A stretch of 64,000 bases of DNA from Rheum nobile (GCA_027886185.1 WOAB01000158.1:62001-126000), one strand, 5' to 3'; counted from the stretch's first letter, positions 1-10,329 are shown. Made by a program: numbers and translations. The notes: a model not told the origin generated them from the letters alone.

Positions 1-110
1 GCCGTACGTACATCTATATGTTTGTATATATTCCACCTTCATGTGAATACCTTTTCATGTTGGAAGAGATGTCTCTATACGTACATATCTAAAATATATT
101 TATATATATA

Positions 111-365
111 GAGTGCGGTTCCGGTGCGGAGCACTCTTCCCGTGCGGACGTGCGGACATGCACTATAGGGCCTTATTTGTGCACTTTAGAGTCTTATTTG
201 TGCACTTTTGCAAAAATTTTGAAAAATGCTTGGAAAACAATTTGTAAAAGAATTTTTTTTTTTGAAAAAGTGCACAAATAAGACATTAAAGTGCACAAAT
301 AAGGCCCTAAAGTGCATGCTCCGCACGTCCGCACGGGAAGAGTGCTCCGCATATGATCCAAACTC
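111..365. mobile_element. Foldback MITE
   Basis: Two arms of roughly 115 bp are near-perfect reverse complements: the left arm starts GAGTGCGGTTCCGGTGCGG and the right arm ends in its diverged complement. The arms share GTGCACAAATAAG and CGTGCGGACGTGCGG and are separated by about 30 AT-rich bases. The element is flanked on both sides by TATATATATA, which may be a target duplication, but the surroundings are themselves TA-rich. It has no coding capacity. Long terminal inverted repeats would fit a Mutator-type MITE; the superfamily is inferred. Confidence 0.75.
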
Positions 366-479
366 TATATATATATTATTCTATTCATTGCTTTATTATC
401 TTATAATAATAGGAAAATATATATATAACAATTATATATATTATTTTATTATATATCCCATAAGATAAATCTCTTTTTA

Positions 480-856
480 ACTAAGATTGGATAATTATGA
501 TTGATACAATATCTTATCTTTCCAAAAGATAATTTTTCTTATGTCATCAAGTAAATAGATAACTCTTTATTATTACTTGATGAATAATCCACTCTTCCAA
601 CAATATACATTGACCGAAATTCCCAGTCCCATAATGGGCCTCAAGTTGCTTTAATCTAGCCCAATTACTGTATTGTGTGTGATCTTATAGGACCGAGATA
701 AAATAACAATGAGCTAAATCTAATTTATCCCATAAGTCATAGTTGGCTTCTATCAAAGTACTAGACTACTTAAAATATCCGAATTATTAATCTCTATTAT
801 AATCATATTCTATCATTAGTAATTGTCATCTTAATTAAAGGATACATATTCCTTCA
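480..856 (-). mobile_element. Ty1/copia LTR relic
   Basis: The stretch resembles the left LTR of the copia element at 8864-9515. Shared blocks include TCATAGTTGGCTTCTA, a TAGTAATTG/CAGTAATTG block and the final ATTAAAGGA...ATTCCTTCA. No internal region is attached, so this is a diverged solo LTR or a fragment of a related family in minus orientation. The left border is approximate. Confidence 0.5.
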
Positions 857-1095
857 TATTTACCCTAAGCTTACTATGCACACCAATCTATAATTTGATC
901 TGAATAAAGGGAGGTACAAAATAAGTGAAATTTAAGCATGCATATATGCACATTTGAATTTGGCCCACAACTCCACAAGGCAACTTCAACAAAATGATGC
1001 AAAACACAAGTAGGTACGTTTGGTTGGACCAATGCTTATCACTTGCAAGCTCCACTCTATCCACAAAACACAAATAAATCGATCGATACTACCTA

Positions 1096-1106
1096 CACAT
1101 AAATAC
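1096..1106 (+). promoter_or_regulatory. Possible TATA box of the DUF26 gene
   Basis: CACATAAATAC lies about 50 bp before the ATG at 1157, in an AT-rich upstream region. Position and composition fit a plant TATA element, but nothing else supports it. Confidence 0.25.
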
Positions 1107-1156
1107 ATTCCGAAGACTCTTCACCATTTCACACATTCACAACATCTCACTTGCAC

Positions 1157-1318
1157 ATGATCATGGCCTTTCCCACTTTTCTGCTTTTTCTCGCACTCGT
1201 AATAACATCCCACAAAGCCACCCTCGCGGCAGAGCTTCTGAACAACGTATGCTTGAGCAAATCAAGCAACTTCACCTCCCCAAGCGAATACGCTGTAAGA
1301 ACAATGTATGCTGAATAA
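1157..1318 (+). pseudogene. DUF26/GNK2 cysteine-rich repeat secretory protein, 5' fragment
   Basis: The frame from the ATG at 1157 encodes a signal peptide (about 25 residues with a hydrophobic core ending near TLAAE) followed by NNVCLSKSSNFTSPSEYA, the start of a DUF26 (ginkbilobin-like) domain with its first Cys. Homology ends at about 1294, where TGTAAGAACA begins, and the frame stops at 1316-1318 after 53 codons. Complete family members are secreted proteins of about 240 residues with two DUF26 domains, some of them antifungal or plasmodesmal. The matching 3' part lies at 28303-28680 on the same strand. I infer one gene broken by TE insertion with loss of about 50 codons. GTAAGA at 1295 could instead be a splice donor, but no acceptor precedes the 3' part. 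Confidence 0.75.
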
Positions 1319-1849
1319 GGAAACAATGTATTGAGGGGACTGTTTCCTTTAAGTCTTGATCTTCTCTTGATGTTGACTTCAACTTCAATAGGGATCGATC
1401 AATTAATGCTGTAACTCGGATAAGATTTGAATCGTGAGAACACTTTCCGAAATCAGAATTTTGCCCCTTACTAAGCCATAGGGAATCCGCAAAATCTGAA
1501 GTGAGATAAGACAAATCCTATAGTTCCCTTCAAGGCTTCTGATGAGAACTAAACTATGTTCAAGTATTATTGATGTATGACTTTAACTCAGATAGACAAA
1601 TCGTGTGTCTTTTTTCTGATCACCCAACACTATTAGTTTATCACGTATAAATAATTAGATTATATCAAAGTAAAATCAAAATAAATCAATGGAAGGGTTA
1701 GGGATTGTGTCACATATGCAAAATTAATTCCAAATAGTCTGTTCCCTTAATATCCTCCCTTTATACGCTCCCTTATTCCCTTTCATGATCCACTATTTCA
1801 ATTAATCGGATAGATTGAATTTGTTATTTATGAATAAATGCCATTTAGT
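1295..1849. other. Unassigned AT-rich sequence, possibly an LTR relic
   Basis: No gene is recognisable. The stretch starts TGTAAGAACA exactly where DUF26 homology stops, which would fit the edge of an inserted LTR, but no second copy, primer site or target duplication was found. An 80-codon minus-strand frame here has no recognised similarity. Confidence 0.3.
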
Positions 1850-1858
1850 TTAATTAAA

Positions 1859-2020
1859 GAAGCATTAGCAAAAACTACCATAATTTGATAGCCCATTTGC
1901 AAAAATATCATGTTTTGAAAAGTATAGAAAAACTACCATAAAGCTACAAAAGTTGATTTTCAGAGAAAGATAAAATCATATTTCTATTTATCTTTTCTTT
2001 CCTTAAAATTATACTTTTAA
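1859..2020 (+). repeat. Left terminal inverted repeat of the Pack-MULE
   Basis: It carries the outer CATTAGCAAAAACTACC motif, then ATCATGTTTTGAAAAGTAT and a second ACTACCATAAA block. The order matches the complement of the right TIR. The inner border is approximate. Confidence 0.75.
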
Positions 2021-2044
2021 TAACCGTTAATTATACTTAATAAC

Positions 2045-2308
2045 ATGTTTACTGTTCTTCACAAAACCCTAGCTGGAAACTTCCCAGATCGCTGCCCCCA
2101 ATCTCGATTCCGCCTCTCCCTCTTTCTTCTCTCTCTTTTTTTCTTCCCGTCGAAGTTTTCAGTGGAGATGAACCACAAGTTTATGCGCGGTTCTCCGAAG
2201 ACTTTCCTCCCGGACGCCGACATGAATTGGAGCCAGACGGTATTCGCGCTCGAGGAGATTTTCTTGAAGGAGGAGCCGTCAGCGGCCGCCGGTGCGGAAA
2301 GGCGATGA
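2045..2308 (+). pseudogene. Captured 5' exon of an unidentified gene
   Basis: A CT-rich leader with AAACCCTAG (2066 onward) and a run of CTCTC and TTC looks like a plant 5' UTR. The open frame includes MNHKFMRGSPKTFLPDADM from the ATG at 2168 and continues to the stop ending at 2308. GC content rises sharply compared with the flanks, as in a captured host exon. I do not recognise the protein. It is placed just inside the left TIR, where a Pack-MULE would start a chimeric transcript. Confidence 0.35.
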
Positions 2309-2593
2309 CGATCGGCTTTTCGTCGTCGGAGAGAACAACTGCGGCAAATTTTCAGCTTCCGATCTGCGATTTCAGTTCAAAAGCGGGGTTAGCTACTTTG
2401 CTCTCTGTTCGTGGTATCTTTGATTTCATTTTTTTGCTCTATTGCATGAATTGGAAGGGAACATACTTTTCAATTGGTCCAGAATCGGTCCAAAAGCGGG
2501 TTTCATATTTTTTTTTGCTCTCTGATGCCTTCAACAATTATAAAGACAGTGTTGTTCTTTCTAATACTGAGCACATGCCTTCTGAACATCTGG

Positions 2594-2719
2594 TTAACTC
2601 CACTTTTGACGAAATCCATGTACAAGAGCAGCTTCCTCGGCAACCCTGGACTCTATGCTGACATTGCAGGCTTGTGTGGGCCTGGCAATGGAGGTGGGGA
2701 GAAAAGTAGAGGATATCTG
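2594..2719 (+). pseudogene. HAESA-like LRR receptor kinase fragment
   Basis: The frame encodes TKSMYKSSFLGNPGLYADIAG followed by LCGPGNGGGEKSRGYL. This matches the segment of HAESA/HSL1-type LRR receptor kinases between the last LRR and the transmembrane helix (consensus YKxSFLGNPGLCGD). The usual Cys after GNPGL is a Tyr here. No LRRs, membrane helix or kinase domain follow; the frame ends at 2785 in unrelated sequence. It is a short piece captured inside the Pack-MULE and cannot be functional alone. Confidence 0.7.
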
Positions 2720-2929
2720 GGGGCGGACAGGAATGAAGTCGAACCATTTGCTGAAGAAATTAGAGCATGGCTTGTCATATTCTGAGGCTTGAATTATTCG
2801 ATCAAGATATATGGAGCAATATCAGAGAACACAAGTATATATTGCTTTTATATTACACATTGTGAAGTGTTGCAACATCATTAGGCATCAACTAACCTCT
2901 TACTGACAGGGGGAGAAATATTTATACGA

Positions 2930-3540
2930 ACATATATATGTCACCACTAAGCCTTGTTCGACTCCAAGTAAATCACGTTTCGATTCATTAAATTTAAAAT
3001 CTGACCACACTATCGTCTTTGTCATGCTCAATATACTTAGACCCGACTCTTGAATCATTTGAAATCATCTCTGAACGACATCGAATCACCTCCGTATCGG
3101 CCCGCTTTGTGCATGGAAAACTTAAACTCTTAAATTATATATAGATCCCTCCCACATTTATGTACTTTATCAAGCCATATTTATACGAAGTCAGGTCAAT
3201 GCTCTTTTATAGCCGATTTTAAATGTCAGAGCAATATTCACTTTATCAGGCCACATTTGTACGTAGTCAGGTCATTTTTAGTTATATTAACTTTAAATTT
3301 TTAACTAATTTTCCCTTTCTCTTACAATAGGTTTTCCATGCACAAAGCGGGCCGATATAGGAGATGATTCGATGTCGTTCGGAGATGATTTAAAATGATT
3401 CAAGAGGCGGGTTTAAGTAACTTGAGCATGGCGAAGACAATGGTGTGGTCAGAGTTTGAATTTAATGAATCAAAATGTGATTTTCTTGGGGTCGAACAAG
3501 ACCTGGTGGTGATGTATATATGTTCGTATATATGTTCGAA
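2930..3540. repeat. Foldback repeat, complete copy
   Basis: Arms of about 190 bp at each end are inverted copies. The left has CACTAAGCCTTGTTCGACTC, CATCGAATCACCTCC and GGCCCGCTTTGTGCATGG; the right holds their complements in reverse order. The middle carries TATACGAAGTCAGGTCAATG and TTTATCAGGCCACATTTG-like blocks. It has no coding capacity. Further arms at 3960-4396, 4955-5265, 5650-5945 and 6340-6640 are related. Confidence 0.7.
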
Positions 3541-3959
3541 CAATGTTCTGAAAATGCAAACTATATGATAAGATTGGTAGCATTCAAAGAATCAAAATGC
3601 AACTCAAGCAAAATGATCTGTATATGCTGAATAATATTTCTCAGTTGCTTAGTTTTATAGAGGAATGATTTCTAATGTGCTAATTGATGGTTGTTTTGGT
3701 GAATAAAAACACTCACCAAATATCTTTTGCACTGTTTATACAATCTTGTATAGTGTTGACATGAAAACTGATTCTTGCAGAAGTTAAATGTATGTTCTTG
3801 TTCAAGTTCTTTATGATCGAAACACTGGGAAAGCAGAGTTTAGTTGCTGAATTTTTCCAAGAAAATATGTTTTGCCATTAATATAAATTGATGTGATTTA
3901 GCAAACTATAATACACACCAGAAACAATATTATAAACAATATTAAAATTTCAAGTTAAT

Positions 3960-4396
3960 ATAACAGAGTAATGACCCGACTATGTACAAATGTGGCCTGA
4001 TAAAATCAATATTGTTCTGAAATTTAAAATCGACTAACATTTGAAATTTGTGATATAACAAAACATTGACCTGACTTCGTATAAATGTGACTTGACTTCG
4101 TACACATGTGATCTGATAAAGTACATAATGCTCTTAAGTTTTAAAGTACCTTGTTCATTGCCTATATACATCACCACCAAGCCTTGTTCGACCCTAAGAA
4201 AAACACCTCTTGATTCATTAAATTCAAAATCTGACCACACCATCGTCTTCGTCATGCTCAAGTTACTTAAACCCGCCTCTTGAATCATTTGATATCATCT
4301 CCGAACGACATCGAATCACCTCCTGTATCGGTCCGCTTTGTGCATGGAAAACCTATTGTAAGAGTGTACAAGAAGGGAGTCGACTCTGAGAGCGGC
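3960..4396. repeat. Foldback repeat arm, left of a gypsy LTR fragment
   Basis: It contains the family blocks ATGTGGCCTGATAAA, ATTGACCTGACTTCGTATAA, CACCAAGCCTTGTTCGACCC and CCGCTTTGTGCATGGAAAAC. The inverted partner arm lies at about 4955-5265, on the other side of the LTR fragment at 4397. The LTR therefore probably inserted into a foldback copy. The short open frames here are by-products of the repeat. Confidence 0.6.
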
Positions 4397-4954
4397 TGTA
4401 ACACCCCCGACTTACGTCGGAAATGCCACACGCCAGTGACCTCAAACGTTGTTGTCCGATGTCACCCAAGGCTTTGATCAGAACAATTAACTTAAATAAA
4501 CATATTAAATAACAATAGGTTAAACAGCGGAAGACATTTGGATAAGAAACTCAACCCTTTTTATTAAAAGATCTCTCATCAAACGAGAGAAGTATTTTTT
4601 ACAACAGAGAAAATTACAGCGGAAGACTCATAAATTAAACAGCGGAAGACTTTTAAGAATCAACCTATAACATGGCTAGGTGATAAAAATACATGTTAAA
4701 GTAATAATTAACAACTTAAAACACTGACAATTAAATCTTCGTCTGTAAGCCTCTTCTTCTTCAACAGGTTACTTTAACTTCGGGAACCAACCACTGATGT
4801 GCCGTATAGGACGGATGACACCAACCAACCATGCAAGGAATAAAAGCCGGTTGGTTAGTCTAATGAAAGACTATGCAAGGGTGAAAACAGAATGGTTCTA
4901 GTGATCGTAACCGTTTACTATCATTGTTCCTCGAATAAATCTTCATTCTACTCG
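4397..4954 (-). mobile_element. Ty3/gypsy LTR fragment (TGTAACACCC family)
   Basis: It starts TGTAACACCCCCGAC and shares CACCCAAGGCTTTGA, a GATGTGCCG...GGATGACACC block, a GGTTAGTCTA block and GTGATCGTAACCGTTTACTATCATTG with the LTRs at 14784 and 18161. Relative to those copies it is a truncated minus-orientation LTR of about 560 bp. No internal region is attached. Confidence 0.65.
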
Positions 4955-5265
4955 GGCTGATACGGATGTGATTCGATGTCGTTCGAAGATGATTTCAAAT
5001 GATTCAAGAGTCGAGTTTAAGTAACTTGAGCATGGCGAAGACGATGGTGTGGTCAGATTTTGAATTGAATGAATCGAGAGGTGTTTTTCTTGGGTCGAAC
5101 AAGGCTTGGTGTCGTGGTAATGTATATAGGCAATGAGGTCAGGCCACATTTATACGAAGTCAGGACAATGCTCTGTTATATCACAAAATTTCAAATGTTA
5201 GCCGATTTTAAATTTCAGAGCAATATCCACTTTATCAGGCCACATGTATACGTAGTAAATGAAGC
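4955..5265. repeat. Foldback repeat arm, right of the gypsy LTR fragment
   Basis: This is the inverted counterpart of the arm at 3960-4396: GATTCGATGTCGTTCG, CGAACAAGGCTTGGTG, TATACGAAGTCAGGACAATG and TTTATCAGGCCACATG appear in the opposite order and strand. Confidence 0.6.
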
Positions 5266-5649
5266 ATTGTTGTCTCGCCTTCCAGTACGCAATGGATAGA
5301 ATGGACCACTAGCCTTTATCATAAACCAAGAAACAACCTATGAGAAGATGCCAAAATTAAATGGTGGATTATCACCATCTGTTGTACATTAGGTATCAAG
5401 AGCAGAGCCACTGATATTGTTTCATTTAGTGTAGTCACTCATTTCCTGCAGATTGCTATTACAATACAAGGAGTGTGTAGTGCAGGTTGAATTATTGCTA
5501 GAACATGCTTGCCGCCAACAAGTATCAGTTCACTCTATCACTAGCAACTACCAGAAAGCACCAACAAGCTGCAAAATATGCATTCAGCAAGCCAAAATAT
5601 TACACCAGGATCAAAGCACTTTGTCAATACTGAATGTTTGTTTCAAATT
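5266..5649. other. No recognisable gene
   Basis: Interior of the Pack-MULE between foldback arms. A 72-codon plus-strand frame (5453-5671) has no recognised similarity and runs into repeat sequence. Confidence 0.4.
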
Positions 5650-5945
5650 TAAAGTTAATATAACAGAATAATGACTTGACAACGTACAAATATGGCCTGA
5701 TAAAGTGAATATTGCTCTGAAATTTGAAATTGACTAACATTTGAAATTATGTGATATAACATAGCATTGACCTGACTTCGTATAAATGTGACCTGACTTC
5801 GTTTAAATATGGCCTGACAAAGTACATAATGATCTATTATGTAACAAAATTTATGAAAATGAAGTTTTAAATGTTAGTCGGTTTTAAATGTCAGAGCAAT
5901 ATTCATTTTATCAGACCACATTTATACTAAGGCACTGAAGAGTGT
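5650..5945. repeat. Diverged foldback repeat copy
   Basis: Blocks such as AAAGTTAATATAACAGA, GGCCTGATAAAGTGAATATT, ATTGACCTGACTTCGTATAA and TCAGAGCAATATTCA repeat those of the other copies. Only the central part of the unit is present. Confidence 0.5.
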
Positions 5946-6339
5946 ACAAGAAAGTCTAATATATAAGAAGGTTGATTTAGCAATTCGAATCTTAGACCTT
6001 AATTAGCCTAGCTTGAACTTTGCTTTTGAATGAAAAATGAAGTTAAAAAGTAAAGTATGTAATTGGTCTAGATAAGGGCTGCAAGATCTATACAATTATG
6101 GAGAAGGTACAAGTTTGAAAATGTCAAAGATGTCACCAAGATAGGAATGATTTTTTAAGTGAATTGAAATTATGCATTAGATACTCTGTCACACTGGAAC
6201 ATGTATTTTGTGTTGCTTATATCTCTCCATTTCCTTTTGTCCTAATATTTTTAGTGATTATCAATTCAACGAGGATCACAACTAATAAATGAAAACTTAA
6301 GTGTTTCTCATTATGAAACCAACTAATGTTCGTTTCAAA
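5946..6339. other. No recognisable gene
   Basis: AT-rich interior of the Pack-MULE. No open frame of note and no match to other parts of the window. Confidence 0.4.
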
Positions 6340-6640
6340 TTTAAAGTTGATATAACAGAGTAATGACCTGATAACGTACAAATGTAGCCTGATAAAGTGG
6401 ATATCGCTCTGACAATTCAGCTTCAGTGTTCATTCAAGATCAAAGCAACCCATGTGGACATCACCACCAAGCCTTGTTCGACCCCCAAAAAAACACATTT
6501 TGATTCATTAAATTAAAAATCCGACCACACCATCGTCTTCGTCATGCTTAAGTTACTTAAACCCGACTTTTGAATCATTTGAAATCATCTCCGAACGACA
6601 TCGAATCACCTCCGTATCGGCCCACTTTGTGCATAAAAAA
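6340..6640. repeat. Foldback repeat arm
   Basis: It contains AAAGTTGATATAACAGAG, CACCAAGCCTTGTTCGACCC, CATCGAATCACCTCC and TTTGTGCAT in the same order as the arm at 3960-4353. Confidence 0.6.
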
Positions 6641-6861
6641 CAGTAACTATGCCACTTTGAAGCTCTTTTTCAACGCCGGTGAAAGATCTTAGACTCCGCG
6701 ACCTATCCTCGGAGAAACCTTGCAGCGTCACAAACCCAACAACACCGCCCTTGCTACATGGGGTTGTCGTTCAACCAACCAAAGAGCTACTTAAAAGATG
6801 GCTAAAGAGAGTTGTTATCGAGGTTTCTTGCTCTTAATTAAGCAAGTCACATCCGAACTAT

Positions 6862-7055
6862 CTAGCACTTCCAGCTCCTCTTTCTCTTAACAAACTTCTG
6901 AAGTTCCTGCTTCATGTTCACGCACTCCCTCTCCAGCTCAGAGATGCGCCAGTTTAATCCGAACTACCCGTATCTTTTTTGTCCTCTGTCATTAACGAGG
7001 CTGCAGTAGCTTCCATCACCTTGTGCCTCATTGTATAGAACGCCATCCATCTCTG
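6862..7055 (-). pseudogene. NPH3-family protein, C-terminal fragment
   Basis: Reading on the minus strand, the frame contains RISELERECVNMKQELQKF followed by a basic run, RSWKC and a stop at 6862-6864. This resembles the short coiled segment near the C-terminus of BTB/NPH3 phototropic-response proteins (consensus RVSELEKEC..MKQEIEKL). A plausible acceptor (TTGCTTGCTTGCAG) lies upstream at about 7050-7065. The BTB and NPH3 core are absent and the intervening exon-like sequence is out of frame. It is one of several captured pieces in the Pack-MULE. Confidence 0.5.
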
Positions 7056-7139
7056 CAAGCAAGCAATCCAAAGTTTAACAATAACAACATATGGTTGCAA
7101 CTTAATTAAGCAAGTCCATCTTATGTATATACTCATTCA

Positions 7140-7526
7140 TCACTCGGCGAGCTCATTCCTCGCCTTCTCCACTCTCTCGCTTGTGGCGTTCATCTTATCC
7201 AGTAACTCCTTGTTCTCTTCCCTGTTGAGAAGCTCCTCCACGCTCTCTCCCACCAAATTCGATAGCGCGCCTTTCAGTTTCCCGCTCTCTCCATCTCCTG
7301 CGCATCTAACCAACACCGCCGACTTCGCAACGAATTGGCCGGCGAATCTGATAGTCGTTGGGAATCGGAAGGTCGCCGATGAGAGAGATTTATGATTGAG
7401 AGCGATTGTCAGATTGGGGGTTAAGGCTCCTGACATGGCAACCAACAAAATCTCTTTGCAAAATCTGATAGTCGCCGGGAATCGGAGGGAGCAGCGACGA
7501 CGGAGCGGACGAAATGGCGGAGCCAT
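7140..7526 (-). pseudogene. Plastid-targeted coiled-coil protein, captured N-terminal exon
   Basis: A 128-residue frame opens with a Ser/Arg-rich, acid-poor stretch that looks like a chloroplast transit peptide. It continues with VLVRCAGDGESGKLKGALS, a charged helical region (EELLNREENKELLDKM) and ERVEKARNELAE. The frame ends where a donor-like GTGATG follows the GCCGA codons, so an exon end was probably captured with its intron start. I recognise the general type (plastid-targeted protein with an N-terminal coiled coil) but not a specific gene. It lies just inside the right TIR reading inward, the mirror of the exon at 2045. Confidence 0.5.
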
Positions 7527-7609
7527 CGGGGAAGAGGGAAGCAGAGGAGTGAGACGAGGAAGATGGTGATTAGGGTTAGATTATTAGGATTAAGAATTTT
7601 TTTAACCTT

Positions 7610-7791
7610 TTCTTTTCAGAAATTTTAATACTTTATCTGATTTTTCTATTTAAAAGAAAAGTTAAAGTCTACCCTCAACAATAACAAAACTACCATAAAC
7701 CGTACAAAAATCTGATATTCTTGCAATACTTTTCAAAATCTTGGTTTTTTGCAAGTTGGCTTTCCAAATCTGGTATATTTGCTAATGGGCC
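7610..7791 (-). repeat. Right terminal inverted repeat of the Pack-MULE
   Basis: Read on the minus strand it gives CATTAGCAAATATACC, GATTTTGAAAAGTATTG and TATGGTAGTTTTG, corresponding to the left TIR. It is followed outside by the target duplication TTAATTAAA at 7792-7800. The inner border is approximate. Confidence 0.75.
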
Positions 7792-8023
7792 TTAATTAAA
7801 TGGGAGAGTATATGTGAGTAGAGAATCTCAATTCGTATGAATCATGTATATCTTAGTGAAATATATGGGGGAAGATGCATGTTTAGAGAGTATAATATTA
7901 TAACGAGATTGGGTTATTTTAATGATGAATAAAACTTTTGTGGTTTAGTTTAAACACAATTTGATAAAAAATGTCTTAATGAGGTATATTTGGCGCATTT
8001 CTAAGGGAGTAACTTTTACAATA

Positions 8024-8833
8024 AGTGGCGGAACCATAAAATTTTAAAGAGGCGTACACTAGTCTTAGTAGCAAACCGATAAAGTGCGGGCAACCGACGA
8101 GATATTATTATATTTAACTAATAAATTAAATATTTATAGTTATTCTTTTATAAAATGTTAACTATAGCATAATTTTTTTTTTATATACATAATATATACA
8201 AGATTTATTCTCTGTATATTGAGTTTATTCTTTTTATGCTTAAGTATAGTTATTTTCAAACCTAACTTATATTAATACTATTGTTATTTTATATATACCT
8301 ATGCAAGGGTTAAGACATATTTCGTGTGATATTTTCATTACATTATTTCTTAATAAAACACTATTTTATAAATAAATATCTAGTTTTTTTGTAGTTAATG
8401 AAAAAATAATTATTTATAAAATATATCATAGTCAATTATATCTATGGTAACCAACTTGATTATAAACCAAAAAAATTATTATAAACAAACGGACAAATGT
8501 CCTTTAAAAAACAAAAATAAATGAAAGAAAGTTTTTTTAAAAGAAACATAAGCAAATGAAAGAAATTGAGTTGATGGAAGGAAAGTGAAAGTTGGGCAAT
8601 GAAAAAAAATGGGTGAGAAGTGGGATTTTACAAAATTCGAACACAAATCATGGACCAACTTTATAACAAAATGGTAAAATCAACTGGACTAATTTGCACT
8701 TGTAACTATTGTATAAACTAAATAAAATACATATAAGCTAGATTGGGGGGTTGGGGGGTTGGGGGGTTGGGGGGTTGGGGGGGGGGGGGGGGGGGGGGGA
8801 CATGACCATGCTGCCCCCTAGTTCCGTCTCTGC
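8024..8833. mobile_element. hAT-like non-autonomous DNA transposon
   Basis: The left end AGTGGCGGAAC and the complement of the right end, GCAGAGACGGAAC, form short imperfect inverted repeats. The 8-bp direct repeat TTACAATA flanks both ends (8016-8023 and 8834-8841). An 8-bp duplication with short TIRs is the hAT signature. The 810-bp interior is AT-rich, has no open frame and carries a long G-tract near its right end. Confidence 0.75.
8742..8799 (+). repeat. (TTGGGGGG)n microsatellite with poly-G tail
   Basis: Several units of TTGGGGGG run into an uninterrupted G-tract of about 20 bases. The stretch has ample G-runs for a G-quadruplex. The true length may differ from the assembly, since poly-G is error-prone in sequencing. 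Confidence 0.9.
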
Positions 8834-8863
8834 TTACAATATCAATAGCAAATTGACCAAAAA

Positions 8864-9515
8864 AACGATTTCCTAACATCTAACCAAGGATCTCATGCAT
8901 AAACCAAATAGATCATAGATATGAAGAATCAAATACATTTTGATGCGTGTTTCAACCTGCTGGAATGGAGAGAATAGAGCCTCACGTGTGACTCCTCTAT
9001 TTGGTCCACCTGAGCTTGGATCTGAATCGCCTAGGACTCGGTTGCTAGAGCGAGGAACGAAGGCGAACGAGGAGAGCTCTACGGAGAAGGAGGCAGCCGT
9101 GTTTCTCTTAGTGAATTAGGGTTATGGGCTTTTCCTAAAAGCCCTCCTTTTATATTGCCATGTGTAGATATCTTATTTCATAAATAAGTATATCTTTTAT
9201 TATTAATAATAACTCTTTATTATTAACAAACCTTATCTCCCAAGTTATATCATATATAACTTTATATCATATACCTTATATAATATGTCTCTCATTAAAC
9301 TGATCCAGCCCAAACTCTAAGGGTGTGACCTCGTAGAACCTGATAATAATAGCAATAGACTTTATGACATACTTTATAACATATAGTCTATAAATCATAG
9401 TTGGCTTCTAGCAAAGCACTATGACTACCTAAAATCACCGGATTAAATATCTCCATAAACGGTCCCACTTCATAATCAGTAATTGCACCTTTGATTAAAG
9501 GACACAATTCCTTCA
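8864..9515 (-). repeat. Copia left (3') LTR
   Basis: The LTR ends ATTCCTTCA and is followed inside by ATCTCCCACTTGTCC, whose complement GGACAAGTGGGAGAT is the polypurine tract expected upstream of a 3' LTR. Its first bases, present in the right LTR as TGTTGGGATTTTAG, are missing. Confidence 0.75.
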
Positions 9516-10329
9516 ATCTCCCACTTGTCCTTAAAACAAGTGTGGAATGTTAGAATTCCTTTGTCGTAAAGTGTCTTATCTGACTATATGATGAAACTCA
9601 TCTTTACCGTCAAATACGTTTATTGAACTCTTGAGATCAAACTGTCAGTACGGATGATTACTAATAATCCATCCGAGCATGGCCATGCGTTTTCACAGTT
9701 CTTTCTCTTCAAGTGGCTGAGACACCAATCCTTTCCAAATGTATCGTGGTATACACGGAATATGAGGACATATTCAATCTTGTACGACTACAGCTCCCAC
9801 TCAACTTTTGGCAATCCCAATCACTGCCTTTATAACTGCCTGTTACGGTCAGCGTTTGACAGCGTCAAAGACATACCAGCAGTCAAATGATAACTATATC
9901 ATACTCATGTCTAAGGAACTCACTAATCATGAATGATCCTAGAACTCCGCAATAAAACCTTGAGGAGTCCTAAGGTAGGTCTGTCCGGTGTGTATCGCTA
10001 TACACATCTATGTAATCGATTGGACATCTCCATGTCCCTATAACACATGAAACCCGGTGTTATCAATCAATCTCACATATGGTCTTTTGATTAAGTCATT
10101 TGTATCAAAGTTAACAACTTAGACCATGGACTTTCTAACAATTTTATAATTTCAGTTCACTTAATGGGGTTTCATTCACCAAAACAGTTTTGATGAGCCC
10201 ATTTGATAACTATTAAATTGTTTGGATACTTTATCTAATCCTAAGCAATGATTAAATAATAATATGAAACTCATATATAAGTCAAGCATAAATGTCTGTG
10301 ATAACAATAAACAAGGTTTATCATAAAAC
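9516..10329 (-). other. Copia 3' untranslated region
   Basis: Lies between the RNase H region and the 3' LTR of the copia element. Open frames here are short and unrelated to known proteins. Confidence 0.5.

Larger units (their letters stand above)
1859..7791. mobile_element. Pack-MULE-like element with captured gene fragments
   Basis: The ends are inverted: the left begins GAAGCATTAGCAAAAACTACC and the complement of the right begins GGCCCATTAGCAAATATACC. Similarity continues inward through TTTTGAAAAGTAT and an ACTACCATAA-type block for roughly 150 bp. The 9-bp direct repeat TTAATTAAA lies immediately outside both ends (1850-1858 and 7792-7800), the Mutator target-site signature. There is no transposase inside. 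Instead the 5.9-kb interior holds fragments of a HAESA-like kinase, an NPH3 protein and a plastid-targeted protein, plus foldback repeats and a gypsy LTR fragment. Gene-fragment carriage by a non-autonomous MULE is the definition of a Pack-MULE. Confidence 0.85.

Noticed and set aside
4034..4288. Short frames with similar peptides at 4034, 4092, 4943 and 5069
   Set aside because: Translations of the foldback repeat on both strands, without codon bias or conserved motif.
1859..7791. Helitron with captured genes
   Set aside because: The ends are inverted repeats with a 9-bp duplication, whereas Helitrons insert between A and T without duplication.
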